NCBI GenBank assembly: GCA_028284605.1
Contig: JANQRL010000009.1
Coordinates: forward strand, 115,143-179,142
Source: Paracoccaceae bacterium
GTDB lineage: Bacteria > Pseudomonadota > Alphaproteobacteria > Rhodobacterales > Rhodobacteraceae
DNA: 64,000 nucleotides
Direction: 5' to 3'
Position numbers and translations under genes: made by a program. The notes beneath the pieces are model-generated. The model did not search any database and was not told the DNA's origin. It saw nothing but the letters and a program-made list of their open reading frames with translations. Positions 45,379-52,826 of the stretch are shown piece after piece; positions within the stretch are counted from its first letter, which is position 1; every line of letters begins with the position of its first letter.

Positions 45379-47109
45379 ATGTCCGACGACGCCCCCGCCT
45401 ATCAGGTCCTCGCCCGCAAATACCGGCCCGAAACCTTCGCCGATCTGGTCGGGCAGGAGGCGATGGTGCGCACGCTGAAGAACGCCTTCGAGGCGGACCG
45501 GATCGCGCAGGCCTTCATCATGACCGGTATCCGCGGGACCGGGAAGACGACGACGGCGCGGATCATCGCCAAGGGGATGAACTGCATCGGGCCGGACGGC
45601 AAAGGCGGGCCCACGACGGAGCCCTGCGGGGTCTGCGAACATTGCCGGGCGATCATGGAAAGCCGCCATGTCGATGTGATGGAGATGGATGCGGCCTCGC
45701 GCACCGGGGTCGACGATATCCGCGAGATCATCGACAGCGTGCGCTACCGGGCGGCCTCGGCGCGCTACAAGATCTACATCATCGACGAAGTGCATATGCT
45801 CTCGAAGAACGCGTTCAACGCGCTTCTGAAGACCCTTGAAGAGCCGCCCGAACATGTGAAGTTCATCTTCGCCACCACCGAGATCCGCAAGGTGCCGGTG
45901 ACGGTGCTGAGCCGCTGCCAGCGCTTCGATCTGCGCCGGATTGAGCCCGAGGACATGCTGGGGATGCTGCGCCGGATTGCCGAAGCCGAGGAGGCGGAGA
46001 TCGCCGAGGATGCCCTGGCGCTGATCACAAGGGCGGCGGAGGGCTCGGCGCGGGATGCGACCTCGCTCCTCGATCAGGCGATATCGCACGGTGCAGGGGA
46101 GACCTCGGCCGATCAGGTGCGGGCGATGCTGGGGCTCGCCGATCGGGGCCGGGTGCTCGACCTCTTCGACATGATCCTGAAGGGGGATGCGGCGGGCGCC
46201 CTGACGGAGCTTTCAGCGCAATATGCCGACGGGGCCGATCCCCTTGCCGTGCTGCGGGACCTGGCGGAGATCGCCCATTGGGTGAGCGTGACGAAGATCA
46301 CCCCGGATGCGCAGAACGACCCGACGATCAGCCCCGATGAGCGGCGGCGGGGCGGCGAGATGGCGGCGGCCCTGCCGATGCGGGTGCTGGCGCGGATGTG
46401 GCAGATGCTCTTGAAGGCTCTTGAAGAGGTTTCGCTGGCGCCGAACGCGATGATGGCGGCCGAGATGGCGGTGATCCGGCTGACCCATGTGGCCGACCTG
46501 CCGGCCCCGGGCGATCTGGTGGCGAAGCTGCAATCGGACCCGCCGACCGGCGGGGGCGGCGGCGGGCGGGCGCCCCGAACCGCGCCTGCGGCGCCAACCG
46601 GGGCGCATGGCTCTGCTGCGCCGGCAGCACCCCGGACCGAGGGGACGCTGGCGGTGCGGTCGGAAACGGCTCTCGCCCGGTTCGCCACCTTTGAGCATGT
46701 GGTGGAGCTGATCCGGCATCATCGCGACGTGAAACTGCTGGTCGAAGTGGAGGACGGCCTGCGCTTGGTGAGCTACGCCCCGGGCCGGATCGAGGTGGTG
46801 CCGACCGAGGACGCGGCGCCGGACCTTCTGCAACGGCTTGGCACGCGGCTCCAGCACTGGACCGGGAACCGCTGGGCGATTTCGGCGGCGTCGTCCGGCG
46901 GTGTGCCGACGATCTCGGAGGCGCGCGGTGCGGAGGAGACCGACCGCAAGGCGAAGGCGGCGGCGCATCCGATGGTGCAGGCGGTCCTCGCGGAATTCCC
47001 CGAGGCGAAGATCGTGGAGGTTCGGACCCGGGCCGAGATCACTCAGGAGGCCGGGGCGGAGGCGCTTCAGGAGGTCGAGGACGAGTGGGACCCGTTCGAG
47101 GATGATTGA
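45379..47109 (+). CDS. dnaX: DNA polymerase III subunit gamma/tau
   Basis: A 576-residue AAA+ clamp-loader subunit. Walker A is GIRGTGKTTTAR (50-61); the zinc module has C70, C84, C87 and C90; Walker B is IYIIDEVHMLS; the arginine-finger SRC motif is TVLSRCQRFD. The C-terminal tau region follows a six-glycine/proline-alanine linker (PPTGGGGGGRAPR) and ends EVEDEWDPFEDD. First gene of dnaX-ybaB-recR. I see no clear frameshift (A-run) site for a separate gamma form. Confidence 0.96.
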   Translation: MSDDAPAYQVLARKYRPETFADLVGQEAMVRTLKNAFEADRIAQAFIMTGIRGTGKTTTARIIAKGMNCIGPDGKGGPTTEPCGVCEHCRAIMESRHVDVMEMDAASRTGVDDIREIIDSVRYRAASARYKIYIIDEVHMLSKNAFNALLKTLEEPPEHVKFIFATTEIRKVPVTVLSRCQRFDLRRIEPEDMLGMLRRIAEAEEAEIAEDALALITRAAEGSARDATSLLDQAISHGAGETSADQVRAMLGLADRGRVLDLFDMILKGDAAGALTELSAQYADGADPLAVLRDLAEIAHWVSVTKITPDAQNDPTISPDERRRGGEMAAALPMRVLARMWQMLLKALEEVSLAPNAMMAAEMAVIRLTHVADLPAPGDLVAKLQSDPPTGGGGGGRAPRTAPAAPTGAHGSAAPAAPRTEGTLAVRSETALARFATFEHVVELIRHHRDVKLLVEVEDGLRLVSYAPGRIEVVPTEDAAPDLLQRLGTRLQHWTGNRWAISAASSGGVPTISEARGAEETDRKAKAAAHPMVQAVLAEFPEAKIVEVRTRAEITQEAGAEALQEVEDEWDPFEDD

Positions 47110-47176
47110 GGGCAATCCGCTTGAGACGGACCGGCGCCTCCCCTAAGTCAGGCCGCAACCGGCAGGGAGATCGACG

Positions 47177-47521
47177 ATGATGAAAGGACTGGGCGGGCTT
47201 GGCGACATGGCCAAGCTGATGAAGAGCGCGCAGGAGATGCAGACGAAGGTCACCGAGCTCGAGGAAGAGCTGAAGGTGATGACCGTGACCGGCGAGAGCG
47301 GCGCGGGGCTCGTGAAGGCCGTGGCGACGGCGAAGGGGGAGCTGAAATCCCTCGACATCGATCCGTCGATCTTCAACGGCGACGACAAGGAAGTGGTGGA
47401 GGACCTGATCCTCGCCGCGATCAAGGACGCCCAGGCCAAGGCCGCGGAGTGCACCGAGGAGGAGCGCTCGAAGATGATCCAGTCGATGGGGCTGCCGGCG
47501 GATATGAAGCTGCCGTTCTAA
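47177..47521 (+). CDS. ybaB: YbaB/EbfC nucleoid-associated protein
   Basis: A 114-residue DNA-binding nucleoid protein: GGLGDMAKLMKSAQEMQTKVTELEEELKVMTVTGESGAGLVKAVATAKGELKSLDIDPS is the family pattern. It follows dnaX by 67 bp, as in many bacteria. AGGGAG precedes tandem ATGs. Downstream, a palindrome starts 8 bp after the stop, and recR follows only after 426 bp. Confidence 0.95.
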   Translation: MMKGLGGLGDMAKLMKSAQEMQTKVTELEEELKVMTVTGESGAGLVKAVATAKGELKSLDIDPSIFNGDDKEVVEDLILAAIKDAQAKAAECTEEERSKMIQSMGLPADMKLPF

Positions 47522-47529
47522 GCGGGGGC

Positions 47530-47548
47530 GATTCTTCGACGAAGAATC
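47530..47548. repeat. TTCGWCGAA palindrome, copy B
   Basis: A perfect 9-1-9 palindrome with outer arm GATTC and core TTCG-A-CGAA starts 8 bp after the ybaB stop. Both outer arms are GANTC sites (GATTC, GAATC), the target of CcrM methylase in alphaproteobacteria. It could terminate ybaB transcripts but has no U-tract. Confidence 0.8.
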
Positions 47549-47770
47549 AGCGCCAGGTGACCGGTTTCTTCCTTTGGCACCGGTCAGATCGTGATAAGGG
47601 CGCGCGCTGCCGGAACGGTGTCCGTGATCTCGGGCCGGAAGCCGGGCATCGCCGGACCGGGGGATGGCGACCTTCAATCTGAGCTACTGCGCTTTATGGC
47701 AGCCAAACGCATCCCTCGCTCCGAGCTCCGCACCCAGCTTCACCATATCGCCAGCCCGCCCGGACGGTGT

Positions 47771-47797
47771 CGCCATTGCCGCTCGAACCAATGGCGC
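47771..47797. repeat. CCAATGG-family palindromic repeat, copy 2
   Basis: CGCCATTG (47771-47778) pairs with CAATGGCG (47789-47796) around a 10-nt loop. The 17-mer GCTCGAACCAATGGCGC at 47781-47797 is identical to that at 17939-17955. Outward similarity (GTCGCCATTG, GCGACAAT) is partial, so copy 2 is shorter or decayed compared with copy 1. Confidence 0.7.
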
Positions 47798-47947
47798 GAC
47801 AATAGCGACCGATGCCCGGCGCCTTCGGCGCTATTCGGGGGGGGGTGCGTAGGAGGACGGGAGATCGACGACGGGTGGCCACCTTGGCCGCAGCCACGCC
47901 GTCAGGTTGCGGTTTCGCCCCCGGTTCTCGCGCACTAGACTCCCGCC

Positions 47948-48541
47948 ATGACCGACGCCCCCAAGGATATCGAAGCGCTGATCGCCCTGATGGCGCGGCT
48001 GCCCGGGCTCGGGCCGCGCTCGGCGCGGCGGGCCGTGCTGCATCTCATCAAGAAGCGGGGCGCGCTGCTGACACCCCTTGCAGAGGCGATGGCACGGGTC
48101 GGCGAAACCGCCCGCGAATGCATCGAATGCGGCAATATCGGCACCAGCGATCTCTGCGATATCTGCCTGAATGAGAAGAGGGCTAACGGGCAAATCTGCG
48201 TCGTCGAGGATGTGGCCGATCTCTGGGCGATGGAGCGCTCGGCGGTGTTCCAGGGCCGCTACCATGTGCTGGGTGGCACGTTGTCGGCGCTCGACGCGGT
48301 GGGGCCGGAGGAGTTGCGCATCCCGCGGCTGATCGACCGGGTACGGGAGGGCAACGTGACCGAGGTGATCCTTGCCCTGCCGGCTACGATCGACGGCCAG
48401 ACCACCGCGCATTACATCGCAGATCACCTGCCGGGCGTCACCGTGACCTCGCTCGCCCAAGGCGTACCGGTGGGCGGCGAACTCGACTATCTCGACGACG
48501 GCACGATCAGCGCGGCGCTGAGCGCGCGGCGGGCGCTCTGA
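47948..48541 (+). CDS. recR: Recombination mediator RecR
   Basis: A 197-residue recombination-repair protein. The helix-hairpin-helix is [21 protein letters not shown]; the zinc finger has C58, C61, C70 and C73 ([16 protein letters not shown]); the Toprim domain follows ([39 protein letters not shown]). It loads RecA at gaps with RecFO. Third gene of the dnaX cluster but separated from ybaB by a repeat-bearing gap. Confidence 0.96.
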   Translation: MTDAPKDIEALIALMARLPGLGPRSARRAVLHLIKKRGALLTPLAEAMARVGETARECIECGNIGTSDLCDICLNEKRANGQICVVEDVADLWAMERSAVFQGRYHVLGGTLSALDAVGPEELRIPRLIDRVREGNVTEVILALPATIDGQTTAHYIADHLPGVTVTSLAQGVPVGGELDYLDDGTISAALSARRAL

Positions 48542-48547
48542 CGCCAG

Positions 48548-48796
48548 TCAGGGACGCCAGGCCATCCCCATATAGCCGTGGCCCGCGCGCAACTCGGTGA
48601 GCATCTTCTCCATCCGCCGGAGCTTGGTCTCCTCGCGCTTTGCGCGGTTGATCCAGCCCAGATAGTCGTTGCGCTGATAAGGCGGCCGGGCGTCGTAGGC
48701 GGCTTGCAGACCCTCCTCGGTAAGCGCCCGAGCGACGAAATCAGGCATCAGCTCAATGCTGCGTTTCAGCGCGGCCATCAGGCCCTCCTCCGACAT
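48548..48796 (-). CDS. YdeI/OmpD-associated (OmdA)-like small protein
   Basis: An 82-residue protein matching the C-terminal OmdA/YdeI domain: MPDFVARALTEEGLQAAYDARPPYQRNDYLGWINRAKREETKLRRMEKMLTELRAG in pattern. The family has been linked to bacteriocin or peptide resistance, with weak evidence. It lies just after the rpsD terminator on the same strand. The ATG at 48796 avoids reading through that hairpin; the ribosome-binding site is weak. Confidence 0.82.
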   Translation of the reverse strand: MSEEGLMAALKRSIELMPDFVARALTEEGLQAAYDARPPYQRNDYLGWINRAKREETKLRRMEKMLTELRAGHGYMGMAWRP

Positions 48797-48839
48797 GTCG
48801 TACCGCCGACAATACCATGTGCCGGCGCCGAACGACAAA

Positions 48840-48859
48840 GGCCGCCCGAAAGGGCGGCC
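48840..48859 (-). terminator. rpsD intrinsic terminator
   Basis: On the minus strand, a GGCCGCCC stem with a four-base loop (TTTC) and GGGCGGCC is followed by TTTGTC, 26 bp after the rpsD stop. This is the best rho-independent terminator in the window. Confidence 0.8.
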
Positions 48860-48885
48860 CGTCGGTCCCGGCATGAAGGCCCGGA

Positions 48886-49506
48886 TCAGTTCTGCGCGTA
48901 GTACTCGATGACGAGGTTCGGCTCCATCATCACCGGATAGGGCACGTCGCCGAGCCCCGGGGTCCGGGTGAAGGTCGCGGTCATCTTGTTGTGGTCGGCC
49001 TCAATATAGTCCGGCACGTCCCGCTCTGGCAGGCCCACGGCTTCGAGCACCACGGCGAGCTGTTTGGAGCGGTCGCGGACCTCGACCACATCGCCTTCCT
49101 TCACGCGGTAGGAGGGGATGTTCACCCGCTTGCCGTTGACCAGGACATGGCCGTGGTTCACGAATTGACGGGCAGCGAAGATCGTCGGTACGAACTTGGC
49201 GCGGTAGATCACCGCGTCGAGCCGGCGTTCCAGAAGGCCGATCAGGTTCTCGCCGGTATCGCCCTTGACCCGCGCGGCCTCGGCATAGATGCGCTTGAAC
49301 TGCTTTTCGGTCAGGTCGCCGTAATAGCCCTTCAGCTTCTGCTTGGCGCGGAGCTGGAGGCCGAAATCGGACATCTTGCCCTTGCGGCGCTGGCCGTGCT
49401 GGCCGGGGCCGTATTCGCGGCGGTTGACCGGGGATTTCGGACGCCCCCAGATGTTTTCGCCCATCCGGCGGTCGATCTTGTACTTGGCAGAGGTGCGTTT
49501 GGTCAC
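48886..49506 (-). CDS. rpsD: 30S ribosomal protein S4
   Basis: A 206-residue primary 16S rRNA-binding protein: [61 protein letters not shown] in pattern, then the S4 domain [50 protein letters not shown]. It starts at a GTG behind a strong AAGGAGA site. It is monocistronic with its own terminator. A TTCGWCGAA palindrome lies 38 bp upstream in the leader or promoter. Confidence 0.98.
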   Translation of the reverse strand: MTKRTSAKYKIDRRMGENIWGRPKSPVNRREYGPGQHGQRRKGKMSDFGLQLRAKQKLKGYYGDLTEKQFKRIYAEAARVKGDTGENLIGLLERRLDAVIYRAKFVPTIFAARQFVNHGHVLVNGKRVNIPSYRVKEGDVVEVRDRSKQLAVVLEAVGLPERDVPDYIEADHNKMTATFTRTPGLGDVPYPVMMEPNLVIEYYAQN

Positions 49507-49543
49507 CGTCTGGTCTCCTTCTCATGTCGATCCGGACGGGCGG

Positions 49544-49564
49544 CGATTATTCGTCGAATAATCG
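49544..49564. repeat. TTCGWCGAA palindrome, copy C
   Basis: A perfect 10-1-10 palindrome with outer arm CGATTA and core TTCG-T-CGAA. It is the only copy in a divergent gap, 38 bp from the rpsD start, where a terminator role is unlikely. If transcribed it would form a hairpin in the rpsD 5' leader. Confidence 0.8.
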
Positions 49565-49699
49565 GCCCCGCCGGAGTGGAAGGGCGTTGTCCTTTCCCCG
49601 GACGTGGCCGGGGCGACAGGCCTCCCCTTGCGGGGGCCGCCAACACCAATGAGGCGCCCTCTTGTCGTCTGCGCCCCGCGATGTCAAGCCGGGACCGAG

Positions 49700-50503
49700 A
49701 TGAAGAAGCAGTTCCTGACCATCCGCTGGGGCACGAAATACGGGCCCGACTACCTCAACCGGCTCTACGGGATGATCGCGCGACACACCACGCCGCCGTT
49801 CGAGGTCTATTGCCTGACCGACAGCACCGAGGATGTGCGCCCCGAAGTGACCTGCCTGCCGCTGCCCGAGATGGGCTGCGAGATGCCGACCGGCACCCAC
49901 GGCATCTGGGGCAAGTCGCGGCTCTGGCGGCCCGATATCGGGCTGACCGGCCCCGTCCTCTTCCTTGACCTCGATCTGGTCATCACCGGATCGCTCGACC
50001 CGTTCTTCGAGCAGGGCGACGCGGATGAGGTGATCCTCGCCCGGAACCCGAACACGCCGTTCGAGCGGCTCGGTCAGACCTCGATCTTCCGGTTTCCGGT
50101 CGGCAAGCTCGCGCCGCTGCGGGAGCGGTTCCTCGCGAACCCCCAGGGCATCGCGGACGCCTACCGGTTCGAGCAGCGCTTTGTGTCACGCAACGCGCCG
50201 GGCGGGATTTCGTTCTGGCCGCGGCGCTGGGTCGCGCTCTTCAAATGGGATTGCGTCCCGGTCTTTCCGATGAACTACCTGCGCGCGCCCCGGCTCGCCG
50301 AGGGCACCCGCGTGGTTCTGTTTCCCGGATCGCTCAATCCGCCCGACGCGATCGCAGGGCGCTGGACCCGGCGCCATCGGCACACGACCCCGCTGGAGCA
50401 TCTGGCCGATGTGATCCGCGGTGACGGTCCGGAGCGACGGTTCGCGCTCCTGCGCCACTATCTCCGCCCGAGCCCGTGGATCGCGGAGCACTGGAAGGCG
50501 TGA
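49700..50503 (+). CDS. Glycosyltransferase-like (GT-A fold) protein
   Basis: A 267-residue protein with a GT8-like core: FLTIRWGTKYGPDYLNRLYGMIARHTTPPFEVYCLTD, then GKSRLWRPDIGLTGPVLFLDLDLVITGSLDPFF, where DLDL is the DxD metal/nucleotide-sugar motif. The sugar donor and acceptor are unknown. The ATG at 49700 is preceded by GGGACCGAG. It is divergent from rpsD and nearly abuts the Hint gene (3 bp). Confidence 0.82.
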   Translation: MKKQFLTIRWGTKYGPDYLNRLYGMIARHTTPPFEVYCLTDSTEDVRPEVTCLPLPEMGCEMPTGTHGIWGKSRLWRPDIGLTGPVLFLDLDLVITGSLDPFFEQGDADEVILARNPNTPFERLGQTSIFRFPVGKLAPLRERFLANPQGIADAYRFEQRFVSRNAPGGISFWPRRWVALFKWDCVPVFPMNYLRAPRLAEGTRVVLFPGSLNPPDAIAGRWTRRHRHTTPLEHLADVIRGDGPERRFALLRHYLRPSPWIAEHWKA

Positions 50504-50506
50504 ACC

Positions 50507-51571
50507 TCAGGCCGCGTCGTGGCGCAGGATCGCGGCCTCGGACTGGCGCAGCATCCGCCGTGCATAGCCACCATAGGCTTGTACGTCCTCCTGCAACGCC
50601 GGCATCCGGTCAAAGAGCCGGCCGCGGTCATCCTCGCCCATCGTGGCCAGCGCCGCGCTCGCCGGGTGAAAGCTCTCCGCCGCGACACCATTTGCCAACA
50701 CGATTTGATGCTGTTCCATCAGCAGGTGATGGTAGGTCAACTGGCGCAGGCCGCGCTCGACAAGGATGTCGCGGTCGTTCACCAAATCGCGCGCCGCGAC
50801 CAGCACCTCGGGCGCGTTGAAGAGCGCCTCGGCGGCCGGACCGCGGACCAGGATACGGTGATCGGGCGAGACGAGGAGCGGCGCATCGGGGATTTCCACG
50901 CCGAGCGCATCCGATTGCAGCCGCACCGGGGCGAGATTTGGCATGGCGTAGAGCCGGGCACCGGTGATCCGACGCCGGGCGGTCCAGAGCACCTCCTGGC
51001 AGCCATTGTCGACGGTCTGCACTCGGGTCCCCTCGGCAACCTCCTCGACCGGTTTCGGACCGTCCTCGGTCTCGATCATCGTGCCGCTGACAAAACAGAT
51101 CACCCCGCCGCCGATGTCGCCGGACTGATCCCGGGCGGCGAGATCGACATTGTGGCTGACCACCCATAGGTCTTGAAGCCGGGGCGGGATCTCCCCCAGA
51201 AACATGCAGAGCGGCGCTTGCCCCACGACGGTCTCGATCAGCGAAACGGTCCACGTCGCCCTGCCGTCAGTGACGGTGAAGAAGGTTTCGAACAGGGGCG
51301 CCTCGACCTCGATGGTGTCGAGCCGGGCGGTGTCGGCCTCCACCGCCTTCAGGAGCCGCCGGACACTGAACGAGGCCCGCCGCCTGAGATCGGCCGCCCC
51401 CTCGGCATCACCGAGCGGCAGCACGCCCGCAGGCCCGTCGACCCGCAGCGCCTCGCCATCCCAGCTCCAGGTCGCGCCGAGCCGCAGGCTGCGCAAAGGC
51501 GCTGCCGCCTGGCCGTCAAGTTCGGTCTGCGACCATGAGATGACGAACGTGCCGCGAAAGCCCGTCTTCAT
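50507..51571 (-). CDS. Stand-alone Hint-domain protein
   Basis: A 354-residue protein. The first 155 residues are a beta-rich domain I do not recognise (MKTGFRGTFVISWSQTELDG, LFETFFTVTDGRATWTVSLIETVVGQAPLCMF). From C159 a Hint_2 domain follows: CFVSGTMIETEDGPKPVEEVAEGTRVQTVDNGCQEVLW, PLLVSPDHRILVRGPAAEALF, TYHHLLMEQHQIVLANGVAAESFHP. C159 is the residue that would act in autoprocessing; the classic C-terminal His-Asn junction is absent, so splicing is unlikely. Rhodobacterales carry many such proteins of unknown function. A perfect CtrA box lies just upstream. Confidence 0.88.
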   Translation of the reverse strand: MKTGFRGTFVISWSQTELDGQAAAPLRSLRLGATWSWDGEALRVDGPAGVLPLGDAEGAADLRRRASFSVRRLLKAVEADTARLDTIEVEAPLFETFFTVTDGRATWTVSLIETVVGQAPLCMFLGEIPPRLQDLWVVSHNVDLAARDQSGDIGGGVICFVSGTMIETEDGPKPVEEVAEGTRVQTVDNGCQEVLWTARRRITGARLYAMPNLAPVRLQSDALGVEIPDAPLLVSPDHRILVRGPAAEALFNAPEVLVAARDLVNDRDILVERGLRQLTYHHLLMEQHQIVLANGVAAESFHPASAALATMGEDDRGRLFDRMPALQEDVQAYGGYARRMLRQSEAAILRHDAA

Positions 51572-51626
51572 GCCGTTACCTGCCTCTTCGCCTCGTCGAT
51601 GCCGGCCTCTGGCGGACCGGTCATGG

Positions 51627-51642
51627 TTAACGAATCGTTAAC
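51627..51642 (-). promoter_or_regulatory. CtrA-binding site (TTAA-N7-TTAAC)
   Basis: TTAACGAATCGTTAAC matches the full CtrA consensus exactly (TTAA, seven bases, TTAAC) and is also an 8-1-8 palindrome with its flanking G (51626-51642). It lies 56 bp upstream of the Hint-protein start and downstream of the lpxR-like gene, so the Hint gene is the likely target. In Rhodobacterales CtrA controls motility, gene-transfer-agent and cell-surface genes. Confidence 0.65.
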
Positions 51643-51696
51643 AGAGCCCGATCAGAGCGATCAAGACACTTTAGGAGCAGCCGCTAAGTCTGTTGC

Positions 51697-52611
51697 TCAG
51701 AAGTTGAAATTGAGCTTCAGGGAGCCGAGGAGCTGGCCCTCGGGCTGACCCTCGAACTCCTCGGAAAGGTAGGTCAGGCCGTAGAAGAAGGAGGTGTCCT
51801 GGGCGATCTGCCAGTGCAGACCGGTGCGAACCCGGCTGCGGTTGTCGAGACGTGCGACGCCACGGCTCTCGGGCAGCCACGCGCTATCGGCGACATAGGC
51901 GTAATCGGCTCCCATCACCCATGAGAACCCGAACGCGCGATCGTCCTCGGTACCGCGATAGAGATGGCCGGTGGGCCGGTCGCGGATCAGCAGATCTTCA
52001 TGAGCCACCGAACCGAGGATCAGATCGCCACCGATCCGAAGCAGGTCCTCGGTGCCGGTCTGGACCTCGAAGAACGGCCGCAGGGTAATTCGTTCGGAGA
52101 GCCGCCACGACCGGGCGAATTCGGCGGTGGTGGAGAGGTAGACCGCGTCCGGGAGCTGGTTTTCCGCCACCTGCGGCTCCGGGGCATCGACGATGTCGTG
52201 GAACCACTCGTGGACATCGCTGACGCCGGTCTGCGGGCCGACGGCAGTGAGATCGGCGCCGAGGCTGATCTCGAAAGGGCCATCCGCAAAATGTGTGTGC
52301 AGCCCGAAGGTGAGCGCACCGACATAGGGCCGGTCCTCGGACCCCACATTGTCGAGATCGGAGGGCTGCAGGATGTCGTTGCGGAACCGGTATTCGAGGA
52401 TCGCGCCGGGCGTATCGGGCCGGGTGCCGTTCCAGGCGGGGCCACGAACGATAGAGAATGAATAGGAGCCGGCGCGCCAGCGGTCGCGTCCATCGCCGAA
52501 GAAATCATTGGAAAACAGCCGGCCGAAGCCGAGGGTTTCCCGTTCGGCCATCGCGGGCACGGCAGGCAGGGACAGAAGCAGGCAAAGGGCGGCAAAGGTG
52601 GCTCGGCGCAT
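51697..52611 (-). CDS. LpxR-like lipid A deacylase family outer-membrane protein
   Basis: A 304-residue outer-membrane protein. A signal peptide ends at about residue 22 (LLLSLPAVPAMA). The barrel pattern and final phenylalanine (LGSLKLNFNF) suit an outer-membrane insertion signal. GRLFSNDFFGDGRDRW gives the N35-D36 pair and SDVHEWFHDI an active-site-like H134, as in LpxR, which removes the 3'-acyloxyacyl group of lipid A. The usual threonine in the YT-G motif is not obvious (WRAGSY), so activity is uncertain. Confidence 0.85.
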   Translation of the reverse strand: MRRATFAALCLLLSLPAVPAMAERETLGFGRLFSNDFFGDGRDRWRAGSYSFSIVRGPAWNGTRPDTPGAILEYRFRNDILQPSDLDNVGSEDRPYVGALTFGLHTHFADGPFEISLGADLTAVGPQTGVSDVHEWFHDIVDAPEPQVAENQLPDAVYLSTTAEFARSWRLSERITLRPFFEVQTGTEDLLRIGGDLILGSVAHEDLLIRDRPTGHLYRGTEDDRAFGFSWVMGADYAYVADSAWLPESRGVARLDNRSRVRTGLHWQIAQDTSFFYGLTYLSEEFEGQPEGQLLGSLKLNFNF

Positions 52612-52826
52612 GGATCGTCCTCGAATATCGCCCCTGACACTCTTCTAAGGCGCTGGCCTGCATCGGAAAGTCCCCGGCATCGACCTCTTCGCGGCTATGG
52701 CATCCGCGCCACAGTGGATTCTTGCAAGACGATGTTGGACCTATCGCGACCCCGATACCCGGGACCGCCGACGCGCGCATTGGCCGTTCGGAGAAGGTCT
52801 TTCGCGAGGGATCGTCAGAGCAGAGA

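Larger units (their letters stand above)
47522..47947. other. Gene-free stretch splitting ybaB from recR, with repeats
   Basis: No credible gene is seen in these 426 bp, although one frame is open through most of it. It contains the TTCGWCGAA palindrome at 47530-47548 and the CCAATGG-family repeat near 47770-47810. ybaB and recR are usually separated by few bases, so this block looks inserted or expanded. The recR promoter may lie at its right end. Confidence 0.5.

Noticed and set aside
46540..46580. G-rich run in dnaX as a programmed frameshift site for a gamma form.
   Set aside because: There is no A-rich slippery heptamer or clear downstream stop in the -1 frame arrangement; the run simply encodes a six-glycine linker.
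47591..47938. A 115-codon frame between ybaB and recR.
   Set aside because: It is made largely of repeat DNA and lacks a ribosome-binding site or a family match.
45196..47947. Possible SRP RNA (ffs) near dnaX, as in some bacteria.
   Set aside because: The conserved GGAAGG...AGCAGCC loop of SRP RNA is absent from both gaps around dnaX and ybaB.
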